A DNA stretch of 62,000 bases from Phoronis australis (taxonomy: Eukaryota; Phoronida; Phoronidae). The notes below the pieces were generated by a model. It had not been told where the DNA came from. It worked only from the letters and a program-made list of their open reading frames with translations, and ran no database searches. Shown piece by piece: positions 47,032-57,598 of this stretch. Location: NCBI GenBank assembly GCA_002633005.1, contig NMRA01000414.1:30356-92355 (forward strand). Reading direction: 5' to 3'. The translations under genes were made by a program, and so were the position numbers. Numbering within the stretch: the first letter of the stretch is position 1; each line of letters opens with the position of its first letter.

Positions 47032-47219
47032 ATGAGCCGCAAAGCTAAGCGATTGGATTCATTTAAGGATGAGCTGGCGGACGTGGACCCCCCTATGATA
47101 TCGTCCGGTGTTGACAACAGTTGGAAGAAAAAGAGTCGAATGTCACGTTTAGCAAGCTCTTCCAGCAATTACGGATCACCGTCGCCGAGAAATCTAAAGG
47201 TTTTCCGCTTTGACTCCAG
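47032..47219 (+). CDS. Candidate alternative first exon E16
   Basis: This 188-nt exon encodes MSRKAKRLDSFKDELAD, then SWKKKSRMSRLASSSSNYGS and SPSPRNLKVFRFDS, and ends CTCCAG/gtttgact in phase 2 (joined codon AGG, Arg). A second possible donor, CTAAAG/gttttc, is in phase 0. The peptide starts like E20 (MSRR) and is basic and Ser-rich. The gtttg donor is unusual and shared only with E20. Confidence 0.68.
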
Positions 47220-47400
47220 GTTTGACTCTTACATTTCCTGATTGATGCTAGCAGTGAAGGGTATTTTATGGGCAACACTTTTGGAAACCCGATCGTGTTA
47301 AGCATTTAATGCATGTTTAGTGTCTCTGTTTAAACCGTTAATATTTTTAGTAGCCCAAAATATTCCACATCAGCGAGTGTATAGAGATGTAGATGGGTGC

Positions 47401-47433
47401 CGCCCCCCCCCGCNNNGCCCCCCCCCCCCCCCC
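47401..47433. other. Poly-C tract with three N
   Basis: C runs flank an NNN at 47414-47416; probably an unresolved homopolymer. Confidence 0.9.
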
Positions 47434-48079
47434 AATCCAGCCATTTTATCGAGACAGTCGTTTTTAAGGCCATCGCGAACGCTTGTCTTTTAAACAACGT
47501 GGTAGCCTCCCCTTCGTAATATCATAGATCTGTCGTGGGTGAACGATATGTAAATGTTGTCAATTCCACTGTTGATTTACGAAATACTCTGCTTACACCC
47601 TCGCAATGGAATTTTGAAATTCACGACAATGGCCTTTGATCGCAACGTTTGCCTTTCACTGAGTACGAATGAGATAAAACATTTCAAAACAGAACTGTAA
47701 ATAGATGAAACGTGTCGTGTATTGTTGGATTGTTTGTGCAAATTTCCGCTCAGTTGTATACTCTATTAGATTATGAAAAGGACAAAGTATAATGTATGAG
47801 ATCTGGCGATTGTCCGGTGTCACTTGACGCAAAATCTATTCGTCATTTGCATTCCACGTATCTCCTTGTGTTCAGTTTGCTACTCGTGCACAGTTCATTA
47901 AGAATCTTCGCTTTTGGATTTTTGTCCATTTAATAAAAGTATAAGCTATTTTATCACCCAATATAAACACTTCAAAACACCTTAGTACCCGTTTGCTAGT
48001 TTTCATGACAGACGTGTATCGAAATATGGAATTCCAAGCCTGTCAGTTTTTAGCACGCTCGGCTGTTTCACTTACAGCT

Positions 48080-48132
48080 ATGGAGCGCCTACAGGTGCAT
48101 TTCTACGCGTTAAAATGTGCTCATTCAACGCG
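48080..48132 (+). CDS. Possible alternative first exon E17
   Basis: The exon encodes MERLQVHFYALKCAHST and ends AACGCG/gtaagtgg in phase 2 (joined codon CGG, Arg); the donor hexamer matches E14. The peptide is less Ser-rich and more aromatic than most. A shorter ATG in another frame gives phase 0. Confidence 0.42.
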
Positions 48133-48453
48133 GTAAGTGGTTATTCTACGCGCAGAAATGGCCATGCACGTGCAGGTACTTTATTTCAGTATGAGCACTG
48201 AGTTTCGAAGATTGTTACAGATTTCTATAAAGTGAGGTACTGTTGACTATGTCGAATAGCCGATTTCTATGCGTTAAAGAAGTACATATTAACACACGGT
48301 TTTCAGTTTAGAACCCTTTGACGTTTTACAGTTAGGCAACGCGTAAATTGAAGACACTCCTGATTTCTGAGCAAGTGAACATTCACGTTCACAAGATGGC
48401 GCCACTGCATGATTCCCAATAACGAGTTGCTTATTTAGACTCAGTAAATACAA

Positions 48454-48777
48454 CTATTTGATCCTTTTATGAATTCGATTCATCTTCTGGTAGAAGCAAT
48501 GGAATCCGTTACTGTTGCTATCTTGCTGACTTATTGTAGTTGGACAGTTGACGTAAATAACGCAGTGATCAATGATCCCGCTAACCGAGTTAGAGAGTGG
48601 GACAAACTTGTTCACGGTTGGCGATGTCGGTTGAGAGGACAGATTCAGAGATAAGACAAAGGCAATAGCAACGAATAACATCGTGTAGAACATCACAATC
48701 GAAGGTTTAGCAGCGAAGCACAGCAATCTGCCACTGATTCTAACTAAAAGGCTAGGCAAGTGACGTGCAACACACAT
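48454..48777 (-). CDS. Unidentified small ORF with signal-like segment
   Basis: A 107-codon minus-strand frame starts at ATG (MCVARHLPSLLVRIS...). An inner Met begins MFYTMLFVAIAFVLSLNLSS, a good signal peptide or membrane segment, followed by a tail with three Cys. There are no neighbours on this strand and no family is recognised; it lies opposite a shorter plus-strand frame. It may be chance. Confidence 0.2.
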   Translation of the reverse strand: MCVARHLPSLLVRISGRLLCFAAKPSIVMFYTMLFVAIAFVLSLNLSSQPTSPTVNKFVPLSNSVSGIIDHCVIYVNCPTTISQQDSNSNGFHCFYQKMNRIHKRIK

Positions 48778-49394
48778 CCACAAAGAGAGTTAACATGCAG
48801 TTCTAGATTAAAATGAGTCACCCGAACGCGTTAACAGTTGGGATTCATTACGAAGCTCCATGGCCTGACACTTTTGTGATTGGCCGAGATGTTCATCACA
48901 CTTCTCGACGAAGTCAGTATTTCTGATAATTCTTCGAAAAATGGGCTATCATTTCATACACTCCATTCTACAGTGGAAATCATGACATAATAGCTTCGCA
49001 CAGTCATGTAAACATAAAAAATTGATGATTGTTTCCAAGCATTAACACTGAGAACAAAAACATATACCATGATACGTTATATATGAATAGCTATACATAA
49101 AAGTGTAACCATTAGAATTTATTTTAACGTAGATTGTGAGATATTTAAGCTGATTACCACTTAAAAGTTTCTTATCTGAGATTGTTGGGTTTGCACCTCT
49201 GAAACTGCGATTATCGTCTCTTGTATTTTACGCGATGAGAATTTTTACATATCCGGTTGTACATTGCCATCCTGTCTAGGCGTACTGGCGTCAGGAGTCC
49301 GGCATCCGCTGTTGTATCTCCTTCATTTGTGTTGATACGAATGGCATGAGGACGAGTTTTGGACACATACAACTGCCACTAGTGGCAATTTTAC

Positions 49395-50010
49395 TTTTTA
49401 TGTTTGCCAGAGTTTTGTCTGGTGTATTTTCATGAAATTTGGCAGTTAGTTTTCTATTGAGAAGACGACGATTTCATTTTTATTTTCGGACGGATTCAAC
49501 GTATTCTGTGCCACTAAGAAGTCGTTTTTTATTTTTTTAGCATTTTCAAGTCCGTCGCCCGCCTCGGCTTTAACCGCCAAACCCCTTAAACGATCATTAA
49601 GGAACCAACAGATATGGTCTTGCTGAGATAACCACGGTTACATTGAATTTTGGGCGGGTCTAACAACTGTGCCCTCCGCCCAATGGTGATTTTGTCTTTT
49701 TGCGTCCACGGCTGAAACTCCTTATCTCCTTTTTGCGTCTCTGGCTGGGCCCTCCTGAACCACTTTGGGAACTTAGACAAGTGTATTCCTATTAATAATA
49801 CGACAGGTGAACGAATCCTTGTACAATTTGATTTTTTACGTTTGCCAATGTACTTTGAAGTTCATGAAATTTGGCACACAGTTCGTGCAATTTAGCAAAT
49901 AGTTCTCCATTATACACGGAGACGACGACGACTCCTTCCCATTTTCGGACCGCTTTGACGTATTTAGCGCCATATATTGGCCCACCTAGAAGCTGTTTGC
50001 TGTGCAGTCG
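49395..50010 (+). repeat. Diverged direct repeat pair
   Basis: The stretches 49395-49540 and 49836-50010 share tttgcca, ttcatgaaatttggca, gacgacga and attttcggac-g-tt-acgta in the same order, so they are an old duplication or two copies of one element. A short phase-2 frame at its edge (MSKAGC, ending near 50099 before gtaaggtg) was not accepted. Confidence 0.6.
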
Positions 50011-50401
50011 TGGGCGCATTTCAATGCCCTGCTTGCTGTTTCGTAATCTCATTGTAATGCCTTTGACCTATAGTGAAATGTCGAAAGCTGGATGTTTGTA
50101 AGGTGGCATTGACTCATTTTGAGCGTGACGGAAAATGGAAATTTTAATGAATTTGTACTGGAATTCCGGCTATCCTCATTTGCATTTTGTCTGTTCAAAG
50201 CTCGAGTTACAATATGAAACGCGACACTAATCGCTTATTTCCTAGTCAACCATATCAAATTTGATTTGCAAAATATTTTTTTTGTACGTGTATTAGTACA
50301 TCTTTTTTATTATGACAATGGAGATTGTTTAATGACGTTCGTGTCATTGACGTTTTTATTGATGAACATCATACAAATATATTGTGGGGCAATCAGTAGC
50401 C

Positions 50402-50496
50402 ATGGACTTGCGTCGACCGAAGACATCTTGCCAAACCGGCCGTACGAACGCCCATCCCCATACGACTTTGCTATCAGCTAATCGACCTCAAAAAGA
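50402..50496 (+). CDS. Candidate alternative first exon E18
   Basis: This 95-nt exon encodes MDLRRPKTSCQTGRTN, then AHPHTTLLSANRPQK, and ends AAAAGA/gtgagttc in phase 2 (joined codon GAG, Glu). The last bases and donor (AAAGA/gtgag) are the same as in the canonical ADGB exon at 54374. It is basic, lacks acidic residues, and has a strong donor. Confidence 0.65.
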
Positions 50497-51430
50497 GTGA
50501 GTTCTGTGTAAATGCGTTCGAGAATTTTTCGTTTAGTTCTTCTTATGATTGCGGGCTCATATACACAACACATCAGTAGTGAATAAGAAAAAAAATTCTT
50601 GTCACCATCTTCTAAAATATCAGCCTACATTTTAATCAAACTGTTACTTTTAATTTTAGATGGGTACTATACGTGTTGGTTTGCCATCACCTACTGTACG
50701 AATGCTTCTTACATTCTCGCATAGTAAGAAACGAATTTTCTAAGCAATTTTAACAGGATGCAATGATATTCTAACGCCAATCATATAATTTTTGTTACTG
50801 AAAAGTAGCATTTGAAGTTTTAGAAACAAGAGTTATTATAAAACGGATTTTGTCTAGGATGACCCCTTTTGATAACATTTCGACAAATCATTGTTTCAAA
50901 ATTATTTCTTATGTACGCTGTCAAATGATCTTATGTATGATATTTCTAAATGTCTGTTAAGAAATGTTTCTTTGCCGTGGCAAAACGTTCACGAATGCTT
51001 TATTTTTGACAACCATCTGTTTTACAGTCGGGGTACGCTAGGGTCATCTGGCGTGTAAGCTAGCATGAATCTCTCGTCTTGAGCAACTAGAGGTGTGTCT
51101 TCGTGGTAATAAATTAATTCATATGTTACGGACTTTAATCCACTCGTAATTTGTAAGGAAATTGCGAATTAAATTCGTGTCTTTATCAACTGTTACCATA
51201 TCGCGCAAGCCCTACTGGCAAACACAACGGATCACATGATAGCGGAGGTATTAGCAAGTCCTCTTGTGTCATCCTTAAAACTCGTCTGCTACCATGTTTC
51301 CGGGGGGAGCATTATTGTATCAAAATATGATCCTCGCATCTTTGTTTAACTTTTCACGTATTCAGCTTGCGGTTGTTTGTGTCGTTATTTGTTTTTGATT
51401 CAAACTTTCTAGTGTTAAATTGTATTTAAA

Positions 51431-51495
51431 ATGGCCCTTGGCCTGGTTAGAGGCGCGTTTCAAAGGAAAGCGCGTTTGCTCTGTCAACAGCGGGC
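51431..51495 (+). CDS. Candidate alternative first exon E19
   Basis: The exon encodes MALGLVRGAFQRKAR then LLCQQR, and ends CGGGC/gtaggttt in phase 2 (joined codon GCG, Ala). It has Arg and Leu but no acidic residue, an amphipathic pattern like E10. The frame would hit TAG immediately if not spliced there. Confidence 0.52.
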
Positions 51496-52316
51496 GTAGG
51501 TTTAGCGAGAGCTACTGTTGACAGCAAACACATTTGCATGCCTTCAGTGCAAATTCTAATTTAGTATTTATTTAACATTTCAACCTTTTATATCACACGA
51601 CTATTCTCGACTTCTGAAAAGTGGGCTTAGGAGATCGAGCACTCGGGCCTAACTAACGTCAACCCCCAAGTGCTTATTCGGGAGGATTTTATGAAGTTCT
51701 TAACCTGGGGCCAGTTGGAAGTCTTATCACTCCGGCGTTTTATTACTGCCTATCTTCAGTCGTGTTTTATTGTCCGATCAGAGGGTAAGACAATAACGCA
51801 ATGCTGTGACCTAGCAAGGATTGAGCAGACGCGTCTCAGCGAATTCTGAAGGAGACAATAGTGCTGTTGGTGGTCATCAGAAAAGTCAACGATATTTTGA
51901 TGACGCTCTTCGGCGAGTGAGATAAGAAACAATATGCTCAGATAAAATCGTTTTTTTGTACCTGTTCTTGTCACCGTCTAAGTTTTGGTTTTTTCTTGTT
52001 AAAAAACGAAAAGACGGAAATTGCTTGGTCATTTACGTGTATCGACTTTATTTCGCGTTTGCTCGTTGTAATAGTCTTCGCGAAAGTAAACAATAGCGTT
52101 TCTTGTTCATCTGGACATGTGTACATATTGACTATCGATAAACAGTGTTCGATTTCCGTACTGCATCACTGTTTATCATTGAATATAACATGGTTGAGGA
52201 GTCTATAATCGCTTCAGAGGTCTCCCATTGTTTTGTGTATGTACACCAATCCTTATCTACAGCAGTGTAACAGCGATCACCTGAATTTGATTTGGTTTAG
52301 CCCGTTTGACCGTGCT

Positions 52317-52330
52317 GTTGCCATGGTGAT
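52317..52330 (+). promoter_or_regulatory. RFX X-box-like site before E20
   Basis: The sequence gttgccatggtgat matches the first ten bases of the X-box GTTGCCATGGCAAC and lies about 90 bp before the E20 ATG. RFX factors drive ciliary genes, the programme in which androglobin acts in mammals. Confidence 0.4.
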
Positions 52331-52419
52331 TGGATTGGTGTTTAATGACCAGTGGAATTAGGAGCAGTTTTAACAATTGAGGGACTGTAACTTTTAATGA
52401 AGAGTGGATTCATTTGAAA

Positions 52420-52844
52420 ATGAGTCGCCGGGTATCAGGGCAGCCGTCAACTAGTTTGGCGGCGAAAAAGAACGACAACAGACGACGGACCTCAAGTAAA
52501 GACAGTTCACAGTTTGGGTTCATTCGCCTGCCGTCAGCGGCCGAGCCTCTTCCTATAAAGGAGGGAGACATTTACTACAAAACAACACGATGGTACCCGT
52601 CTGTTGTCGGCGAAGAAAACGAAGAGGTTTACATCTCAATAACTCGTGCGGATGGCGCCCCGGTAGCCCGCAGCTTCCCACGCTCGGCTGGCAAGGAGCA
52701 CCGTGAGTCGGTCGAGCGCTCGGACTCTAGGCGCGGCTCGGTGATGAGCGATAAGGCCCGGGATGAGGCGATATCTACTCCGTCCCCCGGGGATGATCAC
52801 AGCAAACCGGAACACAGGCATGATAAGGACGACAGTAAGACAAG
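52420..52844 (+). CDS. Candidate alternative first exon E20 (longest)
   Basis: This 425-nt open exon encodes 141 residues. It starts MSRRVSGQPSTSLAAKK, then has a more ordered middle (KEGDIYYKTTRWYPSVV, EEVYISITRADG) and a charged Arg/Ser/Asp/His tail (SDSRRGSVMSDKARDEA). It ends ACAAG/gtttgtgg in phase 2 (joined codon AGG, Arg). A higher GC content than its flanks supports coding. If the gtttg donor is skipped the frame runs to a stop at 53038 with a hydrophobic tail, a possible unspliced form. I recognise no domain. Confidence 0.75.
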
Positions 52845-53106
52845 GTTTGTGGGATGCTTACAGATTAATTGCCCCTGTTGGCTGGGTAGGGCTTATAAAG
52901 TCACTTTCAATCAGTTTAAAAGAGCTTTCGCATATCTTGTTTCTTCTTTTTCACGTTTTATATTCGTGGTTTTCAGTTTCTCTGCCATGTCATCACTGAT
53001 CGGTCATTTCCTTTTGTGCAAGTTTTTGTCATCGACCTAGTACATACGTCCAGTTATAGGTGACCACGTACTCGGTTATTTTGTCAATTTGGTCGCAAGC
53101 GCGCAT

Positions 53107-53177
53107 CTAGGCAATGACCATCGCCTCTGTTGGCCCGAACCAGGTTCGGGCCAACAGAGGCGATGGTCATTGCCTAG
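53107..53177. repeat. Perfect 35-bp inverted repeat
   Basis: The arms 53107-53141 and 53143-53177 are exact reverse complements with a single A between them. Such a perfect hairpin is either very recent or an assembly/cloning fold-back. It sits at the left end of a GCGCGCATGC-type element, with gcgcgcatc on both sides. Confidence 0.97.
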
Positions 53178-53441
53178 CGCGCATCCAGCCTAAAAAGTCT
53201 GGCTGCTCGAATTTTTTAGAATTTGGGCTTTTGCTGAGATTCACGGGGTACGTTTTAAGCTATGAATTGTGCATTCGACGAATTTTGGTAGTTCCTGCCT
53301 TTTTAGTTGATTTTTGTCTCGTTTTCTACGTTTTTCGGAGTCTTTGTTTCTCTGAAGCGGACCTTTTTGTCCACTTCGTCAAATGGGGGAGGGGGCTCGT
53401 TCGCGCCAACACCCCCCAAGCCCCCTTCGGTGCGCGCATGC
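53177..53441 (+). repeat. GCGCGCATGC-ended element, copy 3
   Basis: It starts gcgcgcatccagcctaaaa and ends tgcgcgcatgc. It shares gattcacggggtacgtt, tatgaattgtgcattcg and cacttcgtcaaatggggg with the copies at 26520 and 28423, in the same orientation. Confidence 0.85.
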
Positions 53442-54299
53442 AGATCGTTATTATCATACTAACATGAAGTTAGGGAAATAAAACAAGTGGAAACTCCTAT
53501 GATGCTAAATGTGTAGTAGTAGATTTCTCGCCAATTGCATGTGGTTGGTGGGTAATAGTATTAAGACCCTTCCCTTTGGAGAAAGCCGAGTCGGCCACTG
53601 AGGGGGACCGTCATTTTTTGAGATCCTGGCTTCCGGGGGGACATACTTAGGCCAAAATAAAAAATGCGACCCATATTCATACCGAAGAGCTAGAATTTTG
53701 CCCCATCTCTTCACCTATGACATTAACCTATACCTCATCTGAAAAGGTCGCTTGTCAAAATGTATCCCTTATCCCGCTCACCGTCGCTAATTGGTGCCTT
53801 CGGACTAGTGGAATCACGAGAGACTGGAACCCGCATCACACCAATACTTTTATCAAGCAAAAGCAGTAACCTCCCAATTCGTTTTTATACTCATAATGGT
53901 TAAAAAGCCACCCAAGTTTATACCAGGAATTTGCCAGAAATGCACAGGCACCTCGCCGGCCAGCTCGAGCCGGCACGTCCGCCGCTCATTCCCGGCCCAC
54001 TACTGCCGGACTCCCCTCGTCAGTGCCTGAGGGACGGCATTGAGTGTTTCATTTAGATTATGTCGTTATGATATGAAAGAAATTTTCACCTAATTTACGT
54101 TATGCCATTTCGTAGTTAAAAAGCTAGCGATTTCACAATCGTCGCTTCAAAAGATTTGTGGTTACGACCAGTTATCGTCGGCTGGGCGCTTTCATTCTGG
54201 GCTTGAGTTCAGTGTTCAAATATGGAACAAGATGTGTGGTTTGCACTATTTCACCTAGGTGGCGCAACCTATTCGAGTTCACGCTCTTCGGAGTCAAAG

Positions 54300-54308
54300 C
54301 ATGGCAAC
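54300..54308 (+). promoter_or_regulatory. RFX half-site before ADGB exon 1
   Basis: The sequence catggcaac, the 3' half of an X-box, lies about 65-75 bp before the ATG of the canonical first exon. A half-site alone is weak evidence. Confidence 0.3.
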
Positions 54309-54373
54309 GGAATGAGATGTTTCGCTTTGAATTTGACGTGTGTTGCGTTAAAAAATAGTATACTTAACTACAG

Positions 54374-54438
54374 ATGGCTTCCAGACAAGCTAAGAAGAAA
54401 GATTCGGGTAACCGCGTAAGCTCTGGAGGAGCAAAAGA
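54374..54438 (+). CDS. Androglobin exon 1 (canonical, E21)
   Basis: The exon encodes MASRQAKKKDSGNRVSSGG-AK and ends AAAGA/gtgagtgc in phase 2. It resembles the human androglobin start as I recall it (MASKQTKKKEVHRIN), so this is the conserved first exon. Androglobin is a large chimeric protein with an N-terminal calpain-like domain, a rearranged globin domain and an IQ motif, linked in mammals to cilia and sperm formation. The rest of the gene lies right of the window. An acceptor-like ctacag directly precedes the ATG, so an upstream untranslated exon could also be joined here. Confidence 0.85.
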
Positions 54439-55354
54439 GTGAGTGCTTGCTTCGTAAAACTTTGTTGACTCTTTGGTTGGATACAAGATGGCGGCCCTCG
54501 ATGTTCTTTCAAAAGCAAAGTTTACTCAATCGTTCACTGGTTGTGTACTTAATCGACTAAAATAACAATGGTGTATTAGGACAACCTGTTATCCCATTTA
54601 TACTTGAGATTCACCAATCCATCAGTCTTCGCTGATTCCGAAGTTGCATTGTCACAGACAACTGACTAGTGTTGACCAAACTTACAGAGTCACTTGTCGC
54701 GAACGGCTGCGGTCGCTGACTTTGTACCGTAACTAGCAATGCGTCTTTACGTGACAGCACAGTCCGTATCAACATAATAACAATGTTTTAAATAAAATAA
54801 TTCCTCGTATATAAGCTTGGGATTCCGGTCGTGTGTTTTCGAGACTGACATTTTGACGTAGGTGTAGGAAGTGTGTGCTGTGTGTCCAGTTCATTATTTT
54901 GAAATTCAGAAGTGAACACTGTCACTGATTTTTTTCTTTATCATTTTTAAATGAAGTATTTAGTAAATGCCTTCAACTCTTATTCAACTGTACTGTGCAA
55001 AATCTAAGTATTTGTTGAAGCCATGTCTATGTCTGTAGGTATGCCAGTATTTCAAATTAAGTAATTTCATCCAGGACAAATGTGTTACTTTCTATCAACA
55101 CGTTTCCATGCCGAAAATTCTGTTATTTTGATGATAGTTTTCTTGTTGGTAAGACGAGTATAAGCATCCATGCTGAGGATGCAATGAACTTTAGTTCTTT
55201 AAATTAGATTTACAACTGAATGAAAAGACTCTTAGTTCGTTCTGCACCTCCTCTGATTTCAGTGCTGAAACTTTCAATGTTGCTTTAATAGGCTATTTCC
55301 GAGTATTTTAAAGACCACTAAGTCCTTTAATATGTAATTATAGACAGTCATCAG

Positions 55355-55608
55355 AGGCCTGTTTCATGAAAGCGACATAAGACTTTTGACAGAAATTTGG
55401 TCTTGTGCTGCCACTTCATCACAATTGCTAAAAAATGTCCCTAGCTTTGAGGAAAAGATGAGCGCGCCACAGTTTATAAATAAGATATAGAAATTGTCTC
55501 AGTAACCTGCAGTTATGTGTATACTCTCAGAGGTCTTGCACTTTAGCTCAAGTGATACTTATTTTTCATCCTAGTTGTGTGGAGCCTGCGACTACACGAA
55601 ACAGGCCT
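55355..55608. repeat. Inverted-repeat element (AGGCCTGTTTC ends)
   Basis: The left end aggcctgtttcatgaaagc matches the reverse complement of the right end (aggcctgtttcgtgtagtc). The 254-bp size is MITE-like. Confidence 0.75.
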
Positions 55609-56326
55609 ATACAAAACTGTGAATGTTCAGTTCAAATCAGATGCAGCTTATTTAGATGTACGATGACGTTCTTATTTTTAAAATTGGGTCTGTAAGAGAA
55701 GGCATGAACAAGTCTGTCCTTTTCAAAATTACAGAGTTCCCATATATGTTAAACAGGCAGTGTTCTTTAAGTTCACTGACAAGATTGTTGATAAAGTTGG
55801 GAGTTGGGTACTGTGTTAATGTGCACTTAAGCTCACCCTGAAACTCTATTTAAGAATTTATCCTGGAGTTCAATTGAAGTTTCTCATGAATTATGAATGG
55901 CTGATTGTTTCCTTTCACTCTGTTGTTCACTGCTGTTGTGCTCGTCCAATGAGTAGTTCTGCAACGTCCATTGTTTCTTGGACAAAAAATGTTTTGTTGT
56001 GGAATTGTACAGGCAGTTGTTGTGTTATGCCGTCTGGTAAACCTTCCGCGTAAACTTTCTCTCAGAGCTGCCATTCTGAAATATTGACACAGTTTGATTG
56101 CAGGCAGAATCTCCATATTTGTTCTAGGCTGTCTCGAGCGAACCAACCATTGTTGATATAATTTACGGCCTTACTTTTGCGCTATTCATTCCTACGGCCT
56201 CTGATAACGGGTTGGGCTTTTGGTGTTGATGCCAATTTGAATGGTTAGTTTTTCAATTCCTCCTGGAGTATGGCAGACTTGGTTAAACTTTTCTCGAGCT
56301 GTTGAGTTCAGATTTGTGGCCGAGCA

Positions 56327-56358
56327 ATGACATCCCAACACAACACCGCAAAGCACAG
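56327..56358 (+). CDS. Possible alternative first exon E22 (in ADGB intron 1)
   Basis: A short exon, MTSQHNTAKH, ends AGCACAG/gtaaaaag in phase 2 (joined codon AGG, Arg). It lies between canonical exon 1 and exon 2, so its only plausible downstream partner is ADGB. It is short and was found with phase as a criterion. Confidence 0.42.
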
Positions 56359-57422
56359 GTAAAAAGGGTACTCAGTAATTGTGATATATTTTTATTGTGA
56401 CTGTTTTGAATAGGTACTGTGGATATGCTTACACGATTACATTCAATGGGGTTAAACCTCATGAATGGGGCTACTGTATGTGCTGTGGTATACTACAGAT
56501 TATTAGAAATAGAATACCGTTATGTTAATTATGTGGTACCAAATATTGAGTGTTTTTATGACACTGCACTTGTTTCAATGTGCTGGTGAACTTTGAGCCG
56601 TTTATTTCAAGAAATTGTGTATCGCTTTGATGTATTGTTCAGTTGGCGTTTATGTGTCTCTCCGTTCAAAGCAGAATGGACTTGTCATTTATTCCATGAA
56701 CATTATTGAAATTTGAACAGAATTTTGGCCATTCTCGTCATAGTTCAAGCAGGTAATTCACAATCGCTTTTTAACCTCAGGCATGAAAACCTGTTTGATG
56801 AACTAGAATCTTGGCTTTTTTAATTATGTAAAATTTGTATTAGATTTTTAGACATTTTATTTCTCCTTCCAAGTTATTTTTAATCTTGTGCACAAAGCTA
56901 TCACTGTGTTGTAATGTGCTCGTATTTTGGTATTTAATTGACATATTACAAATTGGGTGATTTGTTTTTTTTTTTGGAACACATTTGTAAATTCACTGCA
57001 CATGTATTAAAAACAGCTGTGTCCAGACAGGCAGATTTCATCTGCGGCAAAAACTTATTTACTAGCGGTACTGATAATGGTTTTTCAAATGAATTGTGGA
57101 TGGTTGTCAGCTCACTTAAACATCCGCCGGCATCACTGCAAAGGTGGAGATTTGAAAACCTGGGTTGTGTTCCGTAGACGCAAGAATTTAGCGAGTAAAG
57201 CTTGTGTGATCTTGTGTTTTGCTTGTAATGGGTTTGCGATATCTCGTGAAGCCATGCATAATCTTGCATTTTTGCGAGTTTCTTGGGTCTACGCAACACA
57301 AGCCTGGTGTTTTAGGTGGCGTGATAGCACGACACATGCTTGAGGATCTTTCATGCTATAAGTCTATATTCGATGCATTTGTAGCTCACATCAATTTTTT
57401 TGGTATTTGGTTATTGTTTATT

Positions 57423-57598
57423 CATCACACTCATACTAGAATCATGCTGTAGAAGGCTGGTCCTTTCATCACACTCATACTAGAATCATGCTGTAGAAGG
57501 CTGGTCCTTTCATCACACTCATACTAGAATCATGCTGTAGAAGGCTGGTCCTTTCATCACACTCATAGTAGAATCATGCTGTAGAAGGCTGGTCCTTT
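57423..57598. repeat. 44-bp tandem repeat, 4 copies
   Basis: Exactly four units of 44 bp (each with catcacactcata and gctgtagaaggctgg) lie head to tail; only the last has a base change (cata-g-tagaatc). Confidence 0.97.

Larger units (their letters stand above)
47220..50401. other. Interval between E16 and E18
   Basis: It holds the poly-C gap, possible exon E17, a minus-strand open frame at 48454 and a diverged direct repeat at 49395-50010. The rest is AT-rich without recognisable features. Confidence 0.5.
52845..54373. other. Interval between E20 and canonical ADGB exon 1
   Basis: It holds a perfect inverted repeat, copy 3 of the GCGCGCATGC element and a weak tRNA-like B-box (GGGTTCCAGTC, minus strand, near 53830). 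Confidence 0.6.

Noticed and set aside
50073-50099. MSKAGC ending in phase 2 before gtaaggtg
   Set aside because: Very short and at the edge of a duplicated non-coding segment.
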